From NCBI RefSeq assembly GCF_021245985.1, contig NZ_JAJQXA010000011.1:149122-213121 (forward strand): DNA of 64,000 nucleotides, written 5' to 3'. Origin of the DNA: Flavobacterium soyae (GTDB lineage Bacteria > Bacteroidota > Bacteroidia > Flavobacteriales > Flavobacteriaceae). The notes beneath the pieces were generated by a model. That model did not search any database. It saw only the letters and a program-made list of their open reading frames with translations, and was not told the DNA's origin. Both the position numbers and the translations under genes were made by a program. Shown here piece by piece: positions 16,906-25,146 of this stretch (within the stretch, counting starts at the first letter, position 1; each line of letters opens with the position of its first letter).

Positions 16906-18171
16906 ATGGAAAATAAATTATTTCAAAAGAACAATCCAAATCGTCAAAAGCTAATTAAACCAATTGCTGACCTGGATATTAACGAAGAGGTTTACTCCGT
17001 TGCTACAGATAATGTCTTTATTGCTGATAATAAATTCAATGCCGACGCACCTGCAATAGCCAAAAAAAGTACATTGAAAACATCGTTGAAAATGGCTAAG
17101 AAAGATGTAAAAAATTACATCAAAGACCTTAAACATCTTCAGGATTGTCTTAGAACCGCTTTACAATTAGAGCTTTCAACGATTCCTCCTTATTTATGCG
17201 GACTTTATACTATTAAAGAAGGCAGCAATGTCGAAGCGGCAGCACTTATTAGAAGCGTTGTTGTGGAAGAAATGCTGCACATGGTTTTGGTTTCAAATAT
17301 TCTTAATGCCATTACAGATCCAAAAACGATAAAAAAAGGCGATAAACTTTTTAATGTAAAAGATATTATTCCAGTTTACCCTACTCCGCTTCCGGGCGGT
17401 ATTGTTCCGGAAGTTCCTAAAGGATCGCCGCCTTTTGAGGTTCATCTTCTAAAATTCTCCAGAGAAGCAATAGATGAATTTTCAACAATCGAGAGACCTT
17501 CTGATCCTAAAGCTCCAATTACCGGACATTTTGATAGTATCGGCCAGTTTTATGAAGCGATTCGTTATGGTTTGCTTCGCTTAAATCAAACAACTCCGGG
17601 CGGAATTTTTATTGGAGATCCAAAACGCCAGATTACTCCTGAACATTATTATGGAAGCGGCGGTAAAATCACAAAAGTAGTAACCTATGAAGATGCCGAA
17701 GAAGCGATTGGAGAAATCGTAGGCCAAGGTGAAGGTATCGACGGAACTATTGCAACGGAGCAGGTTTTGTTTGGAGAAGATATTGAATATGCACATTATT
17801 TCAAGTTTCAGGAAATCTGTTTTGGAAGAATGTACAGCGCCAATGATACCAATTTTCAAATGCCTGTAAAAAGTATTCCAACAGGTAAGCCATTTACAGT
17901 AAGCTGGTCTTCTGTTTATAACATGAAAGCAAATCCAAAAATGAAAGATTACGAACATAATCCTGAATTGCTGGAAAAAGCCAAAGACTTTAACAAAGTA
18001 TATGTACAGCTTCTAAACGGAATTAACGATGCGGTAAGCGGTGAACCTGACCTTCTTATTAAAGGAATTACAGTAATGTATGAACTTAAATACAAAGCGC
18101 TGGAATTACTAAACATTCCGCTTGAAAATGGCGAATGCGCAGGGCCAACATTTGAATATGTAGAAGTGTAA
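16906..18171 (+). CDS. Ferritin-like protein related to the VioB iminophenyl-pyruvate dimer synthase domain
   Basis: This is a 421-residue protein. From about residue 70 it carries a ferritin-like four-helix domain with LRTALQLELSTIPPYLCGLY (Glu89) and VVVEEMLHMVLVSNILNAI (Glu122-x-x-His125), the metal ligands of the family found in VioB/RebD-type enzymes. Those enzymes couple oxidised amino-acid imines in violacein and indolocarbazole biosynthesis. Here the usual partner amino-acid oxidase (VioA/RebO) is absent, so the reaction is open. It starts 5 nt after the GMC gene and is therefore co-transcribed with it. Confidence 0.82.
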   Translation: MENKLFQKNNPNRQKLIKPIADLDINEEVYSVATDNVFIADNKFNADAPAIAKKSTLKTSLKMAKKDVKNYIKDLKHLQDCLRTALQLELSTIPPYLCGLYTIKEGSNVEAAALIRSVVVEEMLHMVLVSNILNAITDPKTIKKGDKLFNVKDIIPVYPTPLPGGIVPEVPKGSPPFEVHLLKFSREAIDEFSTIERPSDPKAPITGHFDSIGQFYEAIRYGLLRLNQTTPGGIFIGDPKRQITPEHYYGSGGKITKVVTYEDAEEAIGEIVGQGEGIDGTIATEQVLFGEDIEYAHYFKFQEICFGRMYSANDTNFQMPVKSIPTGKPFTVSWSSVYNMKANPKMKDYEHNPELLEKAKDFNKVYVQLLNGINDAVSGEPDLLIKGITVMYELKYKALELLNIPLENGECAGPTFEYVEV

Positions 18172-18190
18172 TACGAATAATGGTGTAAAT

Positions 18191-18308
18191 GTGTCGTTAG
18201 ACACTCAATATCGGCATTCGCAATTGTACTTTGTTTGTAGCGTACCTACGGCACGCTGAACTTATTCTCAACTTATATTTTCTACCGATATTTTGTGCCT
18301 AACGGCAC
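18191..18308. repeat. REP-like hairpin cluster inside the oxidoreductase gene cluster
   Basis: Three mini-hairpins: GTGTC-GTTA-GACAC (18191-18204), AGCGTaCCTACGGcACGCT (18239-18257) and GTGCC-TAAC-GGCAC (18295-18308). The last is preceded by TTTTCTACCGATATTTT. This is the same family as 13873-14047, lying in the 174-nt gap between two co-directional genes. Confidence 0.65.
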
Positions 18309-18345
18309 ATCTACACATAATTAATAACTAATAATTCAAAAAACT

Positions 18346-18708
18346 ATGTATTACCCACTTGAAGCAAAATGGACCATTTTGCCCGGAAATGAAGAAAAAG
18401 CAAAAACTGCTTTAATTCAATTGGCAAAAGATGTTCAGGAAAACGAACCGGAAACTTTATTGTATATGGTTCACGTTCCAGATTTCAACCAAAAAAGTCT
18501 TCCGACCCCGCCACAGGGTCAGGTTATTTTTTGGGAAGTTTATGAAAATCAGGATGCCTTTTTTAAACATGTAAACGGTCCCATATTCACAGAATTTGTA
18601 AAAACTTACGGCGATTTATTTCTAAGTGATTTTAGTACACCGCCAAATGTTTTCATGACCACTGAAGTATTATTTCAGATTCAGGGATTTAGTCGAAAAG
18701 CACTTTAA
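18346..18708 (+). CDS. Antibiotic biosynthesis monooxygenase (ABM)-fold protein
   Basis: This 120-residue protein has a ferredoxin-like dimeric alpha-beta barrel pattern: LEAKWTILPGNEEKAKTALI, LLYMVHVPD, VIFWEVYENQDAFFKHVNG. Family members are cofactor-free oxygenases or small-molecule-binding dimers in polyketide and quinone tailoring, or heme and stress proteins. Its place between a VioB-like ferritin protein and other oxidative genes favours a tailoring role. That is an inference from context. Confidence 0.8.
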   Translation: MYYPLEAKWTILPGNEEKAKTALIQLAKDVQENEPETLLYMVHVPDFNQKSLPTPPQGQVIFWEVYENQDAFFKHVNGPIFTEFVKTYGDLFLSDFSTPPNVFMTTEVLFQIQGFSRKAL

Positions 18709-18765
18709 ATCCTCTAAACAATTTTATACCCTATCAAAAACAAAATCAATTCAAAAAAAAATAAA

Positions 18766-19785
18766 ATGGCATTAGAACAAAACAATCCGTTAGCAAATCT
18801 GAACCTGTCGGGTTTAGAAAAGCTGGAAACAAAAACAGTCAATAAAGGACTTAAATCAAAATTTAAAGCCGAAGCTGTAGAAACTGCCCCAGTTAATCTT
18901 GGTGTATTACAATCATTAGTTGGAACCTGGGTTGGCCCGGGATTCAATATCATTGAAGTTCCAAATATGAATCAGGCAAAACCGGGTCCGCCGCCGGCTG
19001 ATAAATTTAAAATCATATTAAATTCAACGGCAGAAACTTTTACTTTTTCATCCATTGGAGGTGATATTATCAATCGCGGAAACGCACAATCTGATATAAC
19101 TTTTCAAGGACTGCATTACTTACAGCAAGTAGACGATGTAAATCTTCCAAGTGGTCAAAACGGAATTCATTTAGAAACGGGATTATTCTTAAATCTTCCA
19201 AGCGGCACTGATCCGGCGGTACAGCCAAGTATCGCCAGATTAGGTTCAATTCCGCACGGAGATTCAATTTTAGCTCAGGGAACTTTTTTTACTGTAAACG
19301 GCCCGCCGCAATTTGAAGTGGCAGATCCTACTCCATTTTTTATTGTAAACGGAAAAAGAGTAAACGATACCAGCGAAACTTATTTATCACAATTGGTAAA
19401 TGCCGTTCCTCCTCCGGGAATTCCAAAAGAAGTAATTATGAACCCGAATATCCTTTTGGAAAATGCCATTAAAGGACAAAATATTATTGAAACAGTCGTA
19501 ATCTTTTTAGATGCAAACCCAATTGATGGTGTGGCAACTCCAGGCGCAACTGCTCCTGTTGGCGGGATTACAAACATTCCGTTTGTAAATGTAAATGCCA
19601 ATGCCAATAGTCTTTCGGCAATTTTTTGGATAGAAACCGTTCAAAATGAAGATGGTTCAAAATTCTTTCAATTGCAGTATACACAAACCGTAATCCTTGA
19701 TTTCCCCGTTTTTGCCCCAGATGGAAGCGTTGTCGAAATTAAATGGCCTCATATTTCAGTAGCAACACTTCGTCTTCAGCAATAA
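18766..19785 (+). CDS. Putative heme-binding / nitrobindin-like beta-barrel protein
   Basis: This is a 339-residue, mostly beta protein without a signal peptide. From about residue 42 it reads LGVLQSLVGTWVGPGFNIIE, the start of a lipocalin- or nitrobindin-like barrel. HYLQQVDD, LETGLFLNLP, ARLGSIPHGDSILAQG and FWIETVQNEDGSKFFQLQYT follow. Proteins with this string pattern are annotated in actinomycetes as heme-binding, but I cannot confirm a heme ligand here. The two candidate His residues are in LHYL and IPHGD. It sits within the eight-gene oxidative cluster. Confidence 0.6.
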   Translation: MALEQNNPLANLNLSGLEKLETKTVNKGLKSKFKAEAVETAPVNLGVLQSLVGTWVGPGFNIIEVPNMNQAKPGPPPADKFKIILNSTAETFTFSSIGGDIINRGNAQSDITFQGLHYLQQVDDVNLPSGQNGIHLETGLFLNLPSGTDPAVQPSIARLGSIPHGDSILAQGTFFTVNGPPQFEVADPTPFFIVNGKRVNDTSETYLSQLVNAVPPPGIPKEVIMNPNILLENAIKGQNIIETVVIFLDANPIDGVATPGATAPVGGITNIPFVNVNANANSLSAIFWIETVQNEDGSKFFQLQYTQTVILDFPVFAPDGSVVEIKWPHISVATLRLQQ

Positions 19786-19829
19786 ATTCTGAAGAAAAAT
19801 CAACTAAAAACATTTAAAAGAAATTCAAA

Positions 19830-20567
19830 ATGGAAAATTCAAATAACGCACCCATGTTGCTGCACAGCACGTACTTCAATTTGGGTACAAGTAATACTCA
19901 AGGCATTGTAGAAGCCTATATGGCCGAAGCCAGACAATACCTTTCTGAATCTGTTGGAATGATTTCGTTCTGGATTGGCGTAAGAGCAGATGATATGATC
20001 CGCCCTGAAAATGATCTTAATTATGACATTGCCATGCATCAGCTTTTTGTAAATGAAGATGCTTTTAATGTGTATAACTCAAATGATTCTGCACACAATC
20101 AATTTGTTATCGATGTAAACAGATGGGTTCCGGGCACAACAAGACGAGTTATGGATGCTTATGTTACGAATCTTATTATTGGTGGAAATTCATCAGAACC
20201 ACAATCTATTGGTGCCGATGGAAATTATCCGCAAAGTATGTTTCATGACCTGTATTTCTCTCTAAAAGATAAATCGCCGGAAAACATTAAAAAGTTTACG
20301 GATATCTGTGTAGAATATTTATCAGGGCATCCGGGAATTCAACTGTTTACAACCGGAGGATTAACAGACATTAAAAGAAATGTTTCTGTTCGAAATTTTG
20401 ATGTTGCGGTTTCAATTATCTACGAAAGTAAAAAAGCGTACGATGATTATCTGACAAGCAAAAAGCACGAAGATTTTTTTCCTGCAACAGCCGGAATGAT
20501 TGACAACACGTACATTTTTGATTCTTATATAAAATATCAGTCAAAAGTGTATTCGCTTACCAGATAA
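19830..20567 (+). CDS. Tandem Dabb-like (dimeric alpha-beta barrel) protein
   Basis: This 245-residue protein looks like two repeats of a ferredoxin-like stress-responsive A/B barrel (Dabb). Repeat one spans about 5-112 (LLHSTYFNLG, VGMISFWIGVR, IAMHQLFVNEDAFNVYNSND). Repeat two spans about 130-240 (MFHDLYFSLKDKSPENIKKF, FDVAVSIIYESKKAYDDYLT). Dabb proteins include olivetolic-acid-cyclase-like enzymes as well as stress proteins, so a cyclase or ligand-binding role in this cluster is possible but unproven. It is spaced 26 nt from the next gene. Confidence 0.65.
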   Translation: MENSNNAPMLLHSTYFNLGTSNTQGIVEAYMAEARQYLSESVGMISFWIGVRADDMIRPENDLNYDIAMHQLFVNEDAFNVYNSNDSAHNQFVIDVNRWVPGTTRRVMDAYVTNLIIGGNSSEPQSIGADGNYPQSMFHDLYFSLKDKSPENIKKFTDICVEYLSGHPGIQLFTTGGLTDIKRNVSVRNFDVAVSIIYESKKAYDDYLTSKKHEDFFPATAGMIDNTYIFDSYIKYQSKVYSLTR

Positions 20568-20593
20568 AAAATTAACCCAAAAAACTAAAAATC

Positions 20594-22054
20594 ATGATAG
20601 AAACAGCAATTCAGGAATTAGTCCGTGAACTGAGCGGCTATGTGCTTCAGCCCGGAGATTCAGAATATGAAGAAGTTATAAAAATTGATAACGGACGAAT
20701 TCAATTCAGACCGCGTTTAATCATTTTTCCTGCCGTAGTTGAAGATGTGAGACTGGGATTAAAATTTGCCATCACTAATAATCTTCCATTTTCAATAAAA
20801 GGCGGCGGACACAGTGCTGCCGGATATTGTCTTAATGAAGGCGGTGTTGTAATTGCAATGAAAAATTTAAACAGAATTACATTCAATCCTAAAAAAGAAA
20901 CCGTTACGGCAGAAATGGGCGTAATCTGGTACGATGTTTACAAATTCATGCAGGCAACCAATACAGGATTAATTCCTGTGGGAGGCGGCTGCCCTACTGT
21001 TGCGCCTCCGGGATTTATGCTTGGCGGCGGTTATAGTTTTGTTTCCCGTTCGTACGGAATGAGTATCGATAATCTTGAAAGTTTAAAAATCGTTACTCCA
21101 GATGGCGAATTGCGTCACATTGGTGTACACAGTACATCTACAGAAGATATTGATCTTTTCTGGGCTTGTTCTGGCGGCGGCGGCGGAAACTTTGGTATTG
21201 TAGTCGAAATGGAAATGAGAGTTCGTAAACCATTAAGCAAAAAAATGTTAGTGGGACAAATTCGATACCCGCTGGAAATGGCCGAAGATGTTTTAGGCTA
21301 CTACAACGACTGGGTTGAAACCGTACCAAATGCAATGGCCGTTTATGGTTTTATGGGAAATCAAAAAGACCTAATTGATAAAACGACCAATGTAAAAGTG
21401 CTGGGCTTAACTCCGGTTTTTAATGGTGATGGTGCCGAAGGAATTGATTTGCTTCAGGGGCTTTTGAAACTAAAACCAATTAATGCCGATTTGTTTAATA
21501 TGACGCTTCCTGATTGGGAATTCTACAACGGTTACACCACAAGAGTTGCCGGAAGAAGTTCGTACATCCGTTCTACCGTTCTTCCAAAAGGCGGAATGAA
21601 CAATAAAGTCGCAAAGGTTATTGTAGATTCAATGAGCAAAGCTCCATCTGCAGAAAGTTTTGCTGTTTGGACACATGCCGGCGGTGCAATCGAAAATGTT
21701 GCTGCCGATGCAACGGCCTATGTACACAGAAACAGTCGTTTTATTCCGGAAATTAAAGCCATCTGGGATTTAGACAAACCTGGCGACACGCTGAAAAATG
21801 TTGAATGGGCTTATGAATTCTTCGAAAGATTATCTGATGCCGGAAATGCTACAGGAGCTTATGTAAACTATATTGATCCTTTGCAGCACAACTGGGCACA
21901 GCAATATTATGGAAGCAATTACAAACGTCTTTTAGAAATTAAAAAGAAAGTGGACCCAAACAACTACTTTAATTTTCAGCAAAGCGTTGGTTCACCATTT
22001 AATCCAACAAAAAAGCTTACAGACATCAGCCCAATAAACCGAACCAGAGTATAA
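20594..22054 (+). CDS. Berberine-bridge-enzyme-like bicovalent FAD oxidase
   Basis: This is a 486-residue flavoprotein of the FAD_binding_4 plus BBE type, which oxidises alcohols, sugars or drives C-C and C-N ring closures. His73 in IKGGGHSAAGY and Cys133 in GGGCPTVAPPGFMLGGG are the pair used for bicovalent FAD attachment in this family. The C-terminal BBE motif is clear: YVNYIDPLQHNWAQQYYG, then YKRLLEIKKKVDPNNYFNF. No signal peptide is present. It is seventh in the oxidative cluster, and a partial hairpin follows. Confidence 0.92.
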   Translation: MIETAIQELVRELSGYVLQPGDSEYEEVIKIDNGRIQFRPRLIIFPAVVEDVRLGLKFAITNNLPFSIKGGGHSAAGYCLNEGGVVIAMKNLNRITFNPKKETVTAEMGVIWYDVYKFMQATNTGLIPVGGGCPTVAPPGFMLGGGYSFVSRSYGMSIDNLESLKIVTPDGELRHIGVHSTSTEDIDLFWACSGGGGGNFGIVVEMEMRVRKPLSKKMLVGQIRYPLEMAEDVLGYYNDWVETVPNAMAVYGFMGNQKDLIDKTTNVKVLGLTPVFNGDGAEGIDLLQGLLKLKPINADLFNMTLPDWEFYNGYTTRVAGRSSYIRSTVLPKGGMNNKVAKVIVDSMSKAPSAESFAVWTHAGGAIENVAADATAYVHRNSRFIPEIKAIWDLDKPGDTLKNVEWAYEFFERLSDAGNATGAYVNYIDPLQHNWAQQYYGSNYKRLLEIKKKVDPNNYFNFQQSVGSPFNPTKKLTDISPINRTRV

Positions 22055-22068
22055 TTCCTTACTAATTC

Positions 22069-22105
22069 AAATCCTCGAAGTTTTAGTATAAATCTTCGGG
22101 GATTT
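22069..22105 (+). terminator. Hairpin after the BBE-like gene
   Basis: A 12-bp stem (AAATCCTCGAAG / CTTCGGGGATTT, one U-G wobble) with a 13-nt loop. There is no strong T run, so termination may be partial and the DUF985 gene may be read through. Confidence 0.4.
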
Positions 22106-22144
22106 ACTATTTAAAATTAAACTAACCAATTAAATATCAATATT

Positions 22145-22627
22145 ATGTCACCAGCATCTGAAATAATTAGACTGCTCAATTTGCAGTTAAACAGTACCGA
22201 AGGCGGTTATTTTGCCAATACTTACCCTATTCCGCCTGTAGAAAACTCTCCTTGCAGTGCCATTTATTATTTTCTGGATAATTCCCGCTGCTCTATTATG
22301 CATAAAGTTACAGGAGATATGCTGTATCATTTTTATGCCGGAAAGCCTGTAGAAATGCTTTTATTATATCCTGAAGGTCATACACCAAAATCTGAAGTCT
22401 GCATTTTTAGTAATGATATTGCCAAAGGCGGAAAACCTATGAAAGTAATTCCGGGCGGAACCTGGATTGGGTCAAGAATTAAAAGTAAAGATTCCTGGAG
22501 TTTAATGGGCGTATCGATGGCACCTCCTTTTAATCCTAACAATTACTTTTTAGGAGATCGAAATACCTTAATTGCCCAATATCCTGAACATAAAAAACTA
22601 ATTACTGCCCTTACAAATCCCTCATAA
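22145..22627 (+). CDS. DUF985-family cupin
   Basis: This 160-residue cupin of the DUF985 group shows GGYFANTYP, SAIYYFLDNSRCSIMHKVTG, MLYHFYAGKP, KVIPGGTWIGS and SLMGVSMAPPFNPNNYF in the usual order. The first cupin motif keeps His (MHKV) and a later His (YHFYAG) that can bind metal. The biochemical role of the family is not settled. It is the last gene of the co-directional oxidative cluster and may be an isomerase- or oxygenase-like tailoring step or a binding protein. Confidence 0.85.
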   Translation: MSPASEIIRLLNLQLNSTEGGYFANTYPIPPVENSPCSAIYYFLDNSRCSIMHKVTGDMLYHFYAGKPVEMLLLYPEGHTPKSEVCIFSNDIAKGGKPMKVIPGGTWIGSRIKSKDSWSLMGVSMAPPFNPNNYFLGDRNTLIAQYPEHKKLITALTNPS

Positions 22628-22678
22628 ACAGGCACATTTTGAAATTTTTTAAAAAATATTCTTTTTTTTGTTTGCAAA

Positions 22679-22702
22679 TATGACCAATCGGTCATATATT
22701 TG
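22679..22702 (+). promoter_or_regulatory. TetR operator overlapping the -7 box
   Basis: The palindrome TATGACC-AATC-GGTCATA (22679-22696) overlaps the -7 box TATATTTG (22695-22702). The same palindrome, as TGACCGATCAGTCATAT, occurs at 23331-23346 before the SDR gene. The TetR gene begins at 22724. Confidence 0.75.
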
Positions 22703-22723
22703 TACCGTTAAATAAAACCTATC

Positions 22724-23311
22724 ATGGCAAAAGGTGAAGAAACCAGACAATTTATTTTAGAAAAAGCCGCTCCTATTTTTAATACAAAAGGGATAGCAGC
22801 TACTTCTATGAGCGATATTATGGAAGCAACCAAACTGTCTAAAGGAAGTATGTACGTACATTTTGAAAATAAAGAAGTACTTGCCTGTGCCGCTGTCGAT
22901 CATAATGTAAAAGTTTTAACAGCTAAACTTCAAACAGCATTAAGTAAAACCAAAACATCAAAGGAACAATTATTTGCATATATAGATTTCTTTAGTGATG
23001 CACTTCAGCCGCCGGTTATTGGAGGCTGTCCGTTATTAAATTTTGGAACGGAAGCCGATGATACCAACCCAATCGTAAAAGAGAAAGTCAATAGCGCCAT
23101 TCGTTCCGGTCAAGTGCAGCTTTCCGGCATTATCGAAAATGGAATTGCAAACGGCGAATTTAAACCTGATTTAAAACCAGCTGATTTTGCAACTGTAATC
23201 TTTGCCATGCTCGAAGGCGGACATTTAATGTCAAGAATGTCTGGAAATAATGATAAAATGCAAGTCATTATCAGGACCCTAAAAAATTTAATAGACCAAA
23301 ACAGTATCTAA
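22724..23311 (+). CDS. TetR/AcrR-family transcriptional repressor
   Basis: This 195-residue regulator has the N-terminal HTH FNTKGIAATSMSDIMEATKL followed by SKGSMYVHFENKEVL, and a C-terminal TetR_C-type domain (PPVIGGCPLLNFGTEADDTN). The GCPLLN motif with Cys is typical of YxaF/LmrA-like repressors that respond to electrophiles or flavonoids. It is flanked by two copies of one palindrome, in its own promoter and before the SDR gene 126 nt downstream. It therefore likely represses itself and the SDR. Confidence 0.92.
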   Translation: MAKGEETRQFILEKAAPIFNTKGIAATSMSDIMEATKLSKGSMYVHFENKEVLACAAVDHNVKVLTAKLQTALSKTKTSKEQLFAYIDFFSDALQPPVIGGCPLLNFGTEADDTNPIVKEKVNSAIRSGQVQLSGIIENGIANGEFKPDLKPADFATVIFAMLEGGHLMSRMSGNNDKMQVIIRTLKNLIDQNSI

Positions 23312-23330
23312 TTTTTTTTTATCAAAAAAA

Positions 23331-23346
23331 TGACCGATCAGTCATA
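23331..23346 (+). promoter_or_regulatory. Second copy of the TetR operator, before the SDR gene
   Basis: TGAC-CGATCA-GTCA plus AT matches the site at 22681-22696 at most positions (TGACCRATCRGTCATA). No exact TAnnTTTG box was seen next to it. It lies 92 nt upstream of the SDR start. Confidence 0.7.
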
Positions 23347-23437
23347 TTTATAAATAACAATATCAATAAAAAATACAATACCAATTAAAATAAGATCATT
23401 CACAATTAACAATTCACATTTAACAATTTAAGAAATC

Positions 23438-24250
23438 ATGTCAAAAACAATTTTAATTTCAGGAGCATCAAAAGGATTTGGAAAAGCCTGGACAGAAGCA
23501 TTTTTAGAAAAAGGATATAAAGTAGCTGCAACAGCGAGAAATATCGATACATTAAACGATTTAAAAGCAAAATACGGAGACGCACTTTTACCACTAAAAC
23601 TTGATGTTAATAAACGCGATGATTCATTTGCAATCGTTGAAAAAGTAAAAAATCATTTCGGAACAATTGATATTTTAATCAATAACGCAGGTTATGCTTT
23701 AAACGGTGCTGTAGAAGAAGCAAGCGAAGCAGAAGCAAGAGCACAATTTGAAACTAATTTCTTTGGAACTTTATGGTTAACACAAGCTGTTTTACCAATT
23801 ATGAGAAACCAAAAAAGCGGACACATTATTCAGGTTTCGTCTATTTTAGGAATTGCAACTTTACCTGTTATCGGACTTTATAATGCTTCAAAATTTGCTG
23901 TTGAAGGTTTAAGCGAAACTTTGGCATCTGAAGTAAAACAATTCGGAATCAATGTTTCTTTGGTTGAACCAAATGGTTATTATACTGATATTTGGGGCAA
24001 CGGATTTCACAGCGAGAGTATTCCTGCTTATGACGGAATCAAAAAAGCACTTGCAGACGGGCACGATCCAGATACTTTTGGACAAGTAAGCGCGACAGTT
24101 CCTGCAATCATTAAATTAGTTGAAGCTGAAAACCCGCCTTTACGTTTATTTTTAGGAAAAATAGCTTTACCATTTGCAAAACAAACATATGAGGAAAAAC
24201 TAAAAACCTGGGAAGAATGGGCTGATGTATCTGTTGCAGCACACGGCTAA
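23438..24250 (+). CDS. Short-chain dehydrogenase/reductase (classical SDR)
   Basis: This is a 270-residue NAD(P)-dependent oxidoreductase. It has the cofactor motif ISGASKGFGKAW (TGxxxGxG variant), AATARN (NADP-type Arg), LINNAGYAL (NNAG), Ser in VSSILG, and the active site Tyr-x-x-x-Lys in LYNASKFAVEG. It lies downstream of a TetR repressor and its operator copy, suggesting induction by a reactive carbonyl or xenobiotic. The substrate is unknown. Confidence 0.93.
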   Translation: MSKTILISGASKGFGKAWTEAFLEKGYKVAATARNIDTLNDLKAKYGDALLPLKLDVNKRDDSFAIVEKVKNHFGTIDILINNAGYALNGAVEEASEAEARAQFETNFFGTLWLTQAVLPIMRNQKSGHIIQVSSILGIATLPVIGLYNASKFAVEGLSETLASEVKQFGINVSLVEPNGYYTDIWGNGFHSESIPAYDGIKKALADGHDPDTFGQVSATVPAIIKLVEAENPPLRLFLGKIALPFAKQTYEEKLKTWEEWADVSVAAHG

Positions 24251-24262
24251 TCCTTTTTTATA

Positions 24263-24385
24263 AGTTAAGAGTTATGGGTTATGGGTTAGAAGTTGAAACT
24301 CATAACCTATAATCCATAACTCAAACTTAAAAACTCAAAACTCATATTTCAAAACACATAACTTATAATTCATAATTTAATAATA
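24263..24385. repeat. AT-rich low-complexity repeat tract
   Basis: Runs of degenerate words (GTTATGGGTTA, CTCATAACC, CATAACTC, CATAATTCATAATT) lie between the convergent SDR and L,D-transpeptidase genes and form imperfect inverted repeats. The same words occur at 4480-4516 and 23401-23430. Confidence 0.55.
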
Positions 24386-24979
24386 GATATGCAAAATAAT
24401 ATTAGACTTCGAGCTGTCTATTATTTTTTCTAATTTCTTAAAAAACGCTTCGCTCACCATTGGGCATCCGTGGCTGTTTGCTATATAATAATCTTGTTCT
24501 TCATTTGGAACTGCTGAATAAGAGTGCAATACAATTGCTCTTTTTGCAGCATTACTGTTTGTTTCATCTAAACCGGTTAATTTATAAGATTTACCAAACA
24601 TTCCTCTATACGATTTACCCACAATATATTTTCCTAATGATGTACATTTTGAATTGGGTTCATTACTAAATTTTAATTCTCCTCTAACATTAGTTTCAGA
24701 ACCAAAACCGTTTGCAACTAGTCCTTGGTCTATAATTTCATCTTTTTCTAAATCGTAGACAAAGAATCTGTTTTTACCAGATTTAATTCTCATATCGATA
24801 AAGAAGGCAATCTTTGTATTATAAGAAGCATTTTTTTTAATCATTGCTCTCACATCCAAAAGTTCCGCATTAAGTCTTTCCATTTCCGGGCTTAAGGGCG
24901 GATTATCATTTTTAATCTCAACAGGATTTCCAAAAAAACTAATTGTAAAAAATAAAAAAATTAAGCTGTATATTTTCAT
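24377..24979 (-). CDS. Murein L,D-transpeptidase catalytic-domain protein
   Basis: This is a 200-residue exported protein with an N-terminal hydrophobic signal (YSLIFLFFTISFFG). The catalytic motif is NSHGCPMVSEAFF, with His170 and Cys172, plus His152 in VLHSYSAVP. This is the YkuD_2 type common in Bacteroidota. L,D-transpeptidases form 3-3 peptidoglycan cross-links or attach proteins to murein in the periplasm. No partner gene is adjacent, and the downstream histidine kinase is a separate unit on the same strand. Confidence 0.9.
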   Translation of the reverse strand: MKIYSLIFLFFTISFFGNPVEIKNDNPPLSPEMERLNAELLDVRAMIKKNASYNTKIAFFIDMRIKSGKNRFFVYDLEKDEIIDQGLVANGFGSETNVRGELKFSNEPNSKCTSLGKYIVGKSYRGMFGKSYKLTGLDETNSNAAKRAIVLHSYSAVPNEEQDYYIANSHGCPMVSEAFFKKLEKIIDSSKSNIILHIYY

Positions 24980-25146
24980 GACAAGTATTTTAATTTAATG
25001 TAAAGTCAAAATTTCATTAATTTGATTTGTTTTATTTTAAATCAAATTAACAAAGCAAAATTAGTCTGAATTAAACCAAAAAAAGACATCTAAAAGTCTG
25101 AAGAGCAACAAAATAAGACTTATTTTTTTATCTCTTTATTTTTCAA

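Noticed and set aside
16906..18171. Violacein- or indolocarbazole-type biosynthesis
   Set aside because: Only the VioB-like ferritin domain is present; no VioA/RebO, VioD/C or P450 partners are visible.
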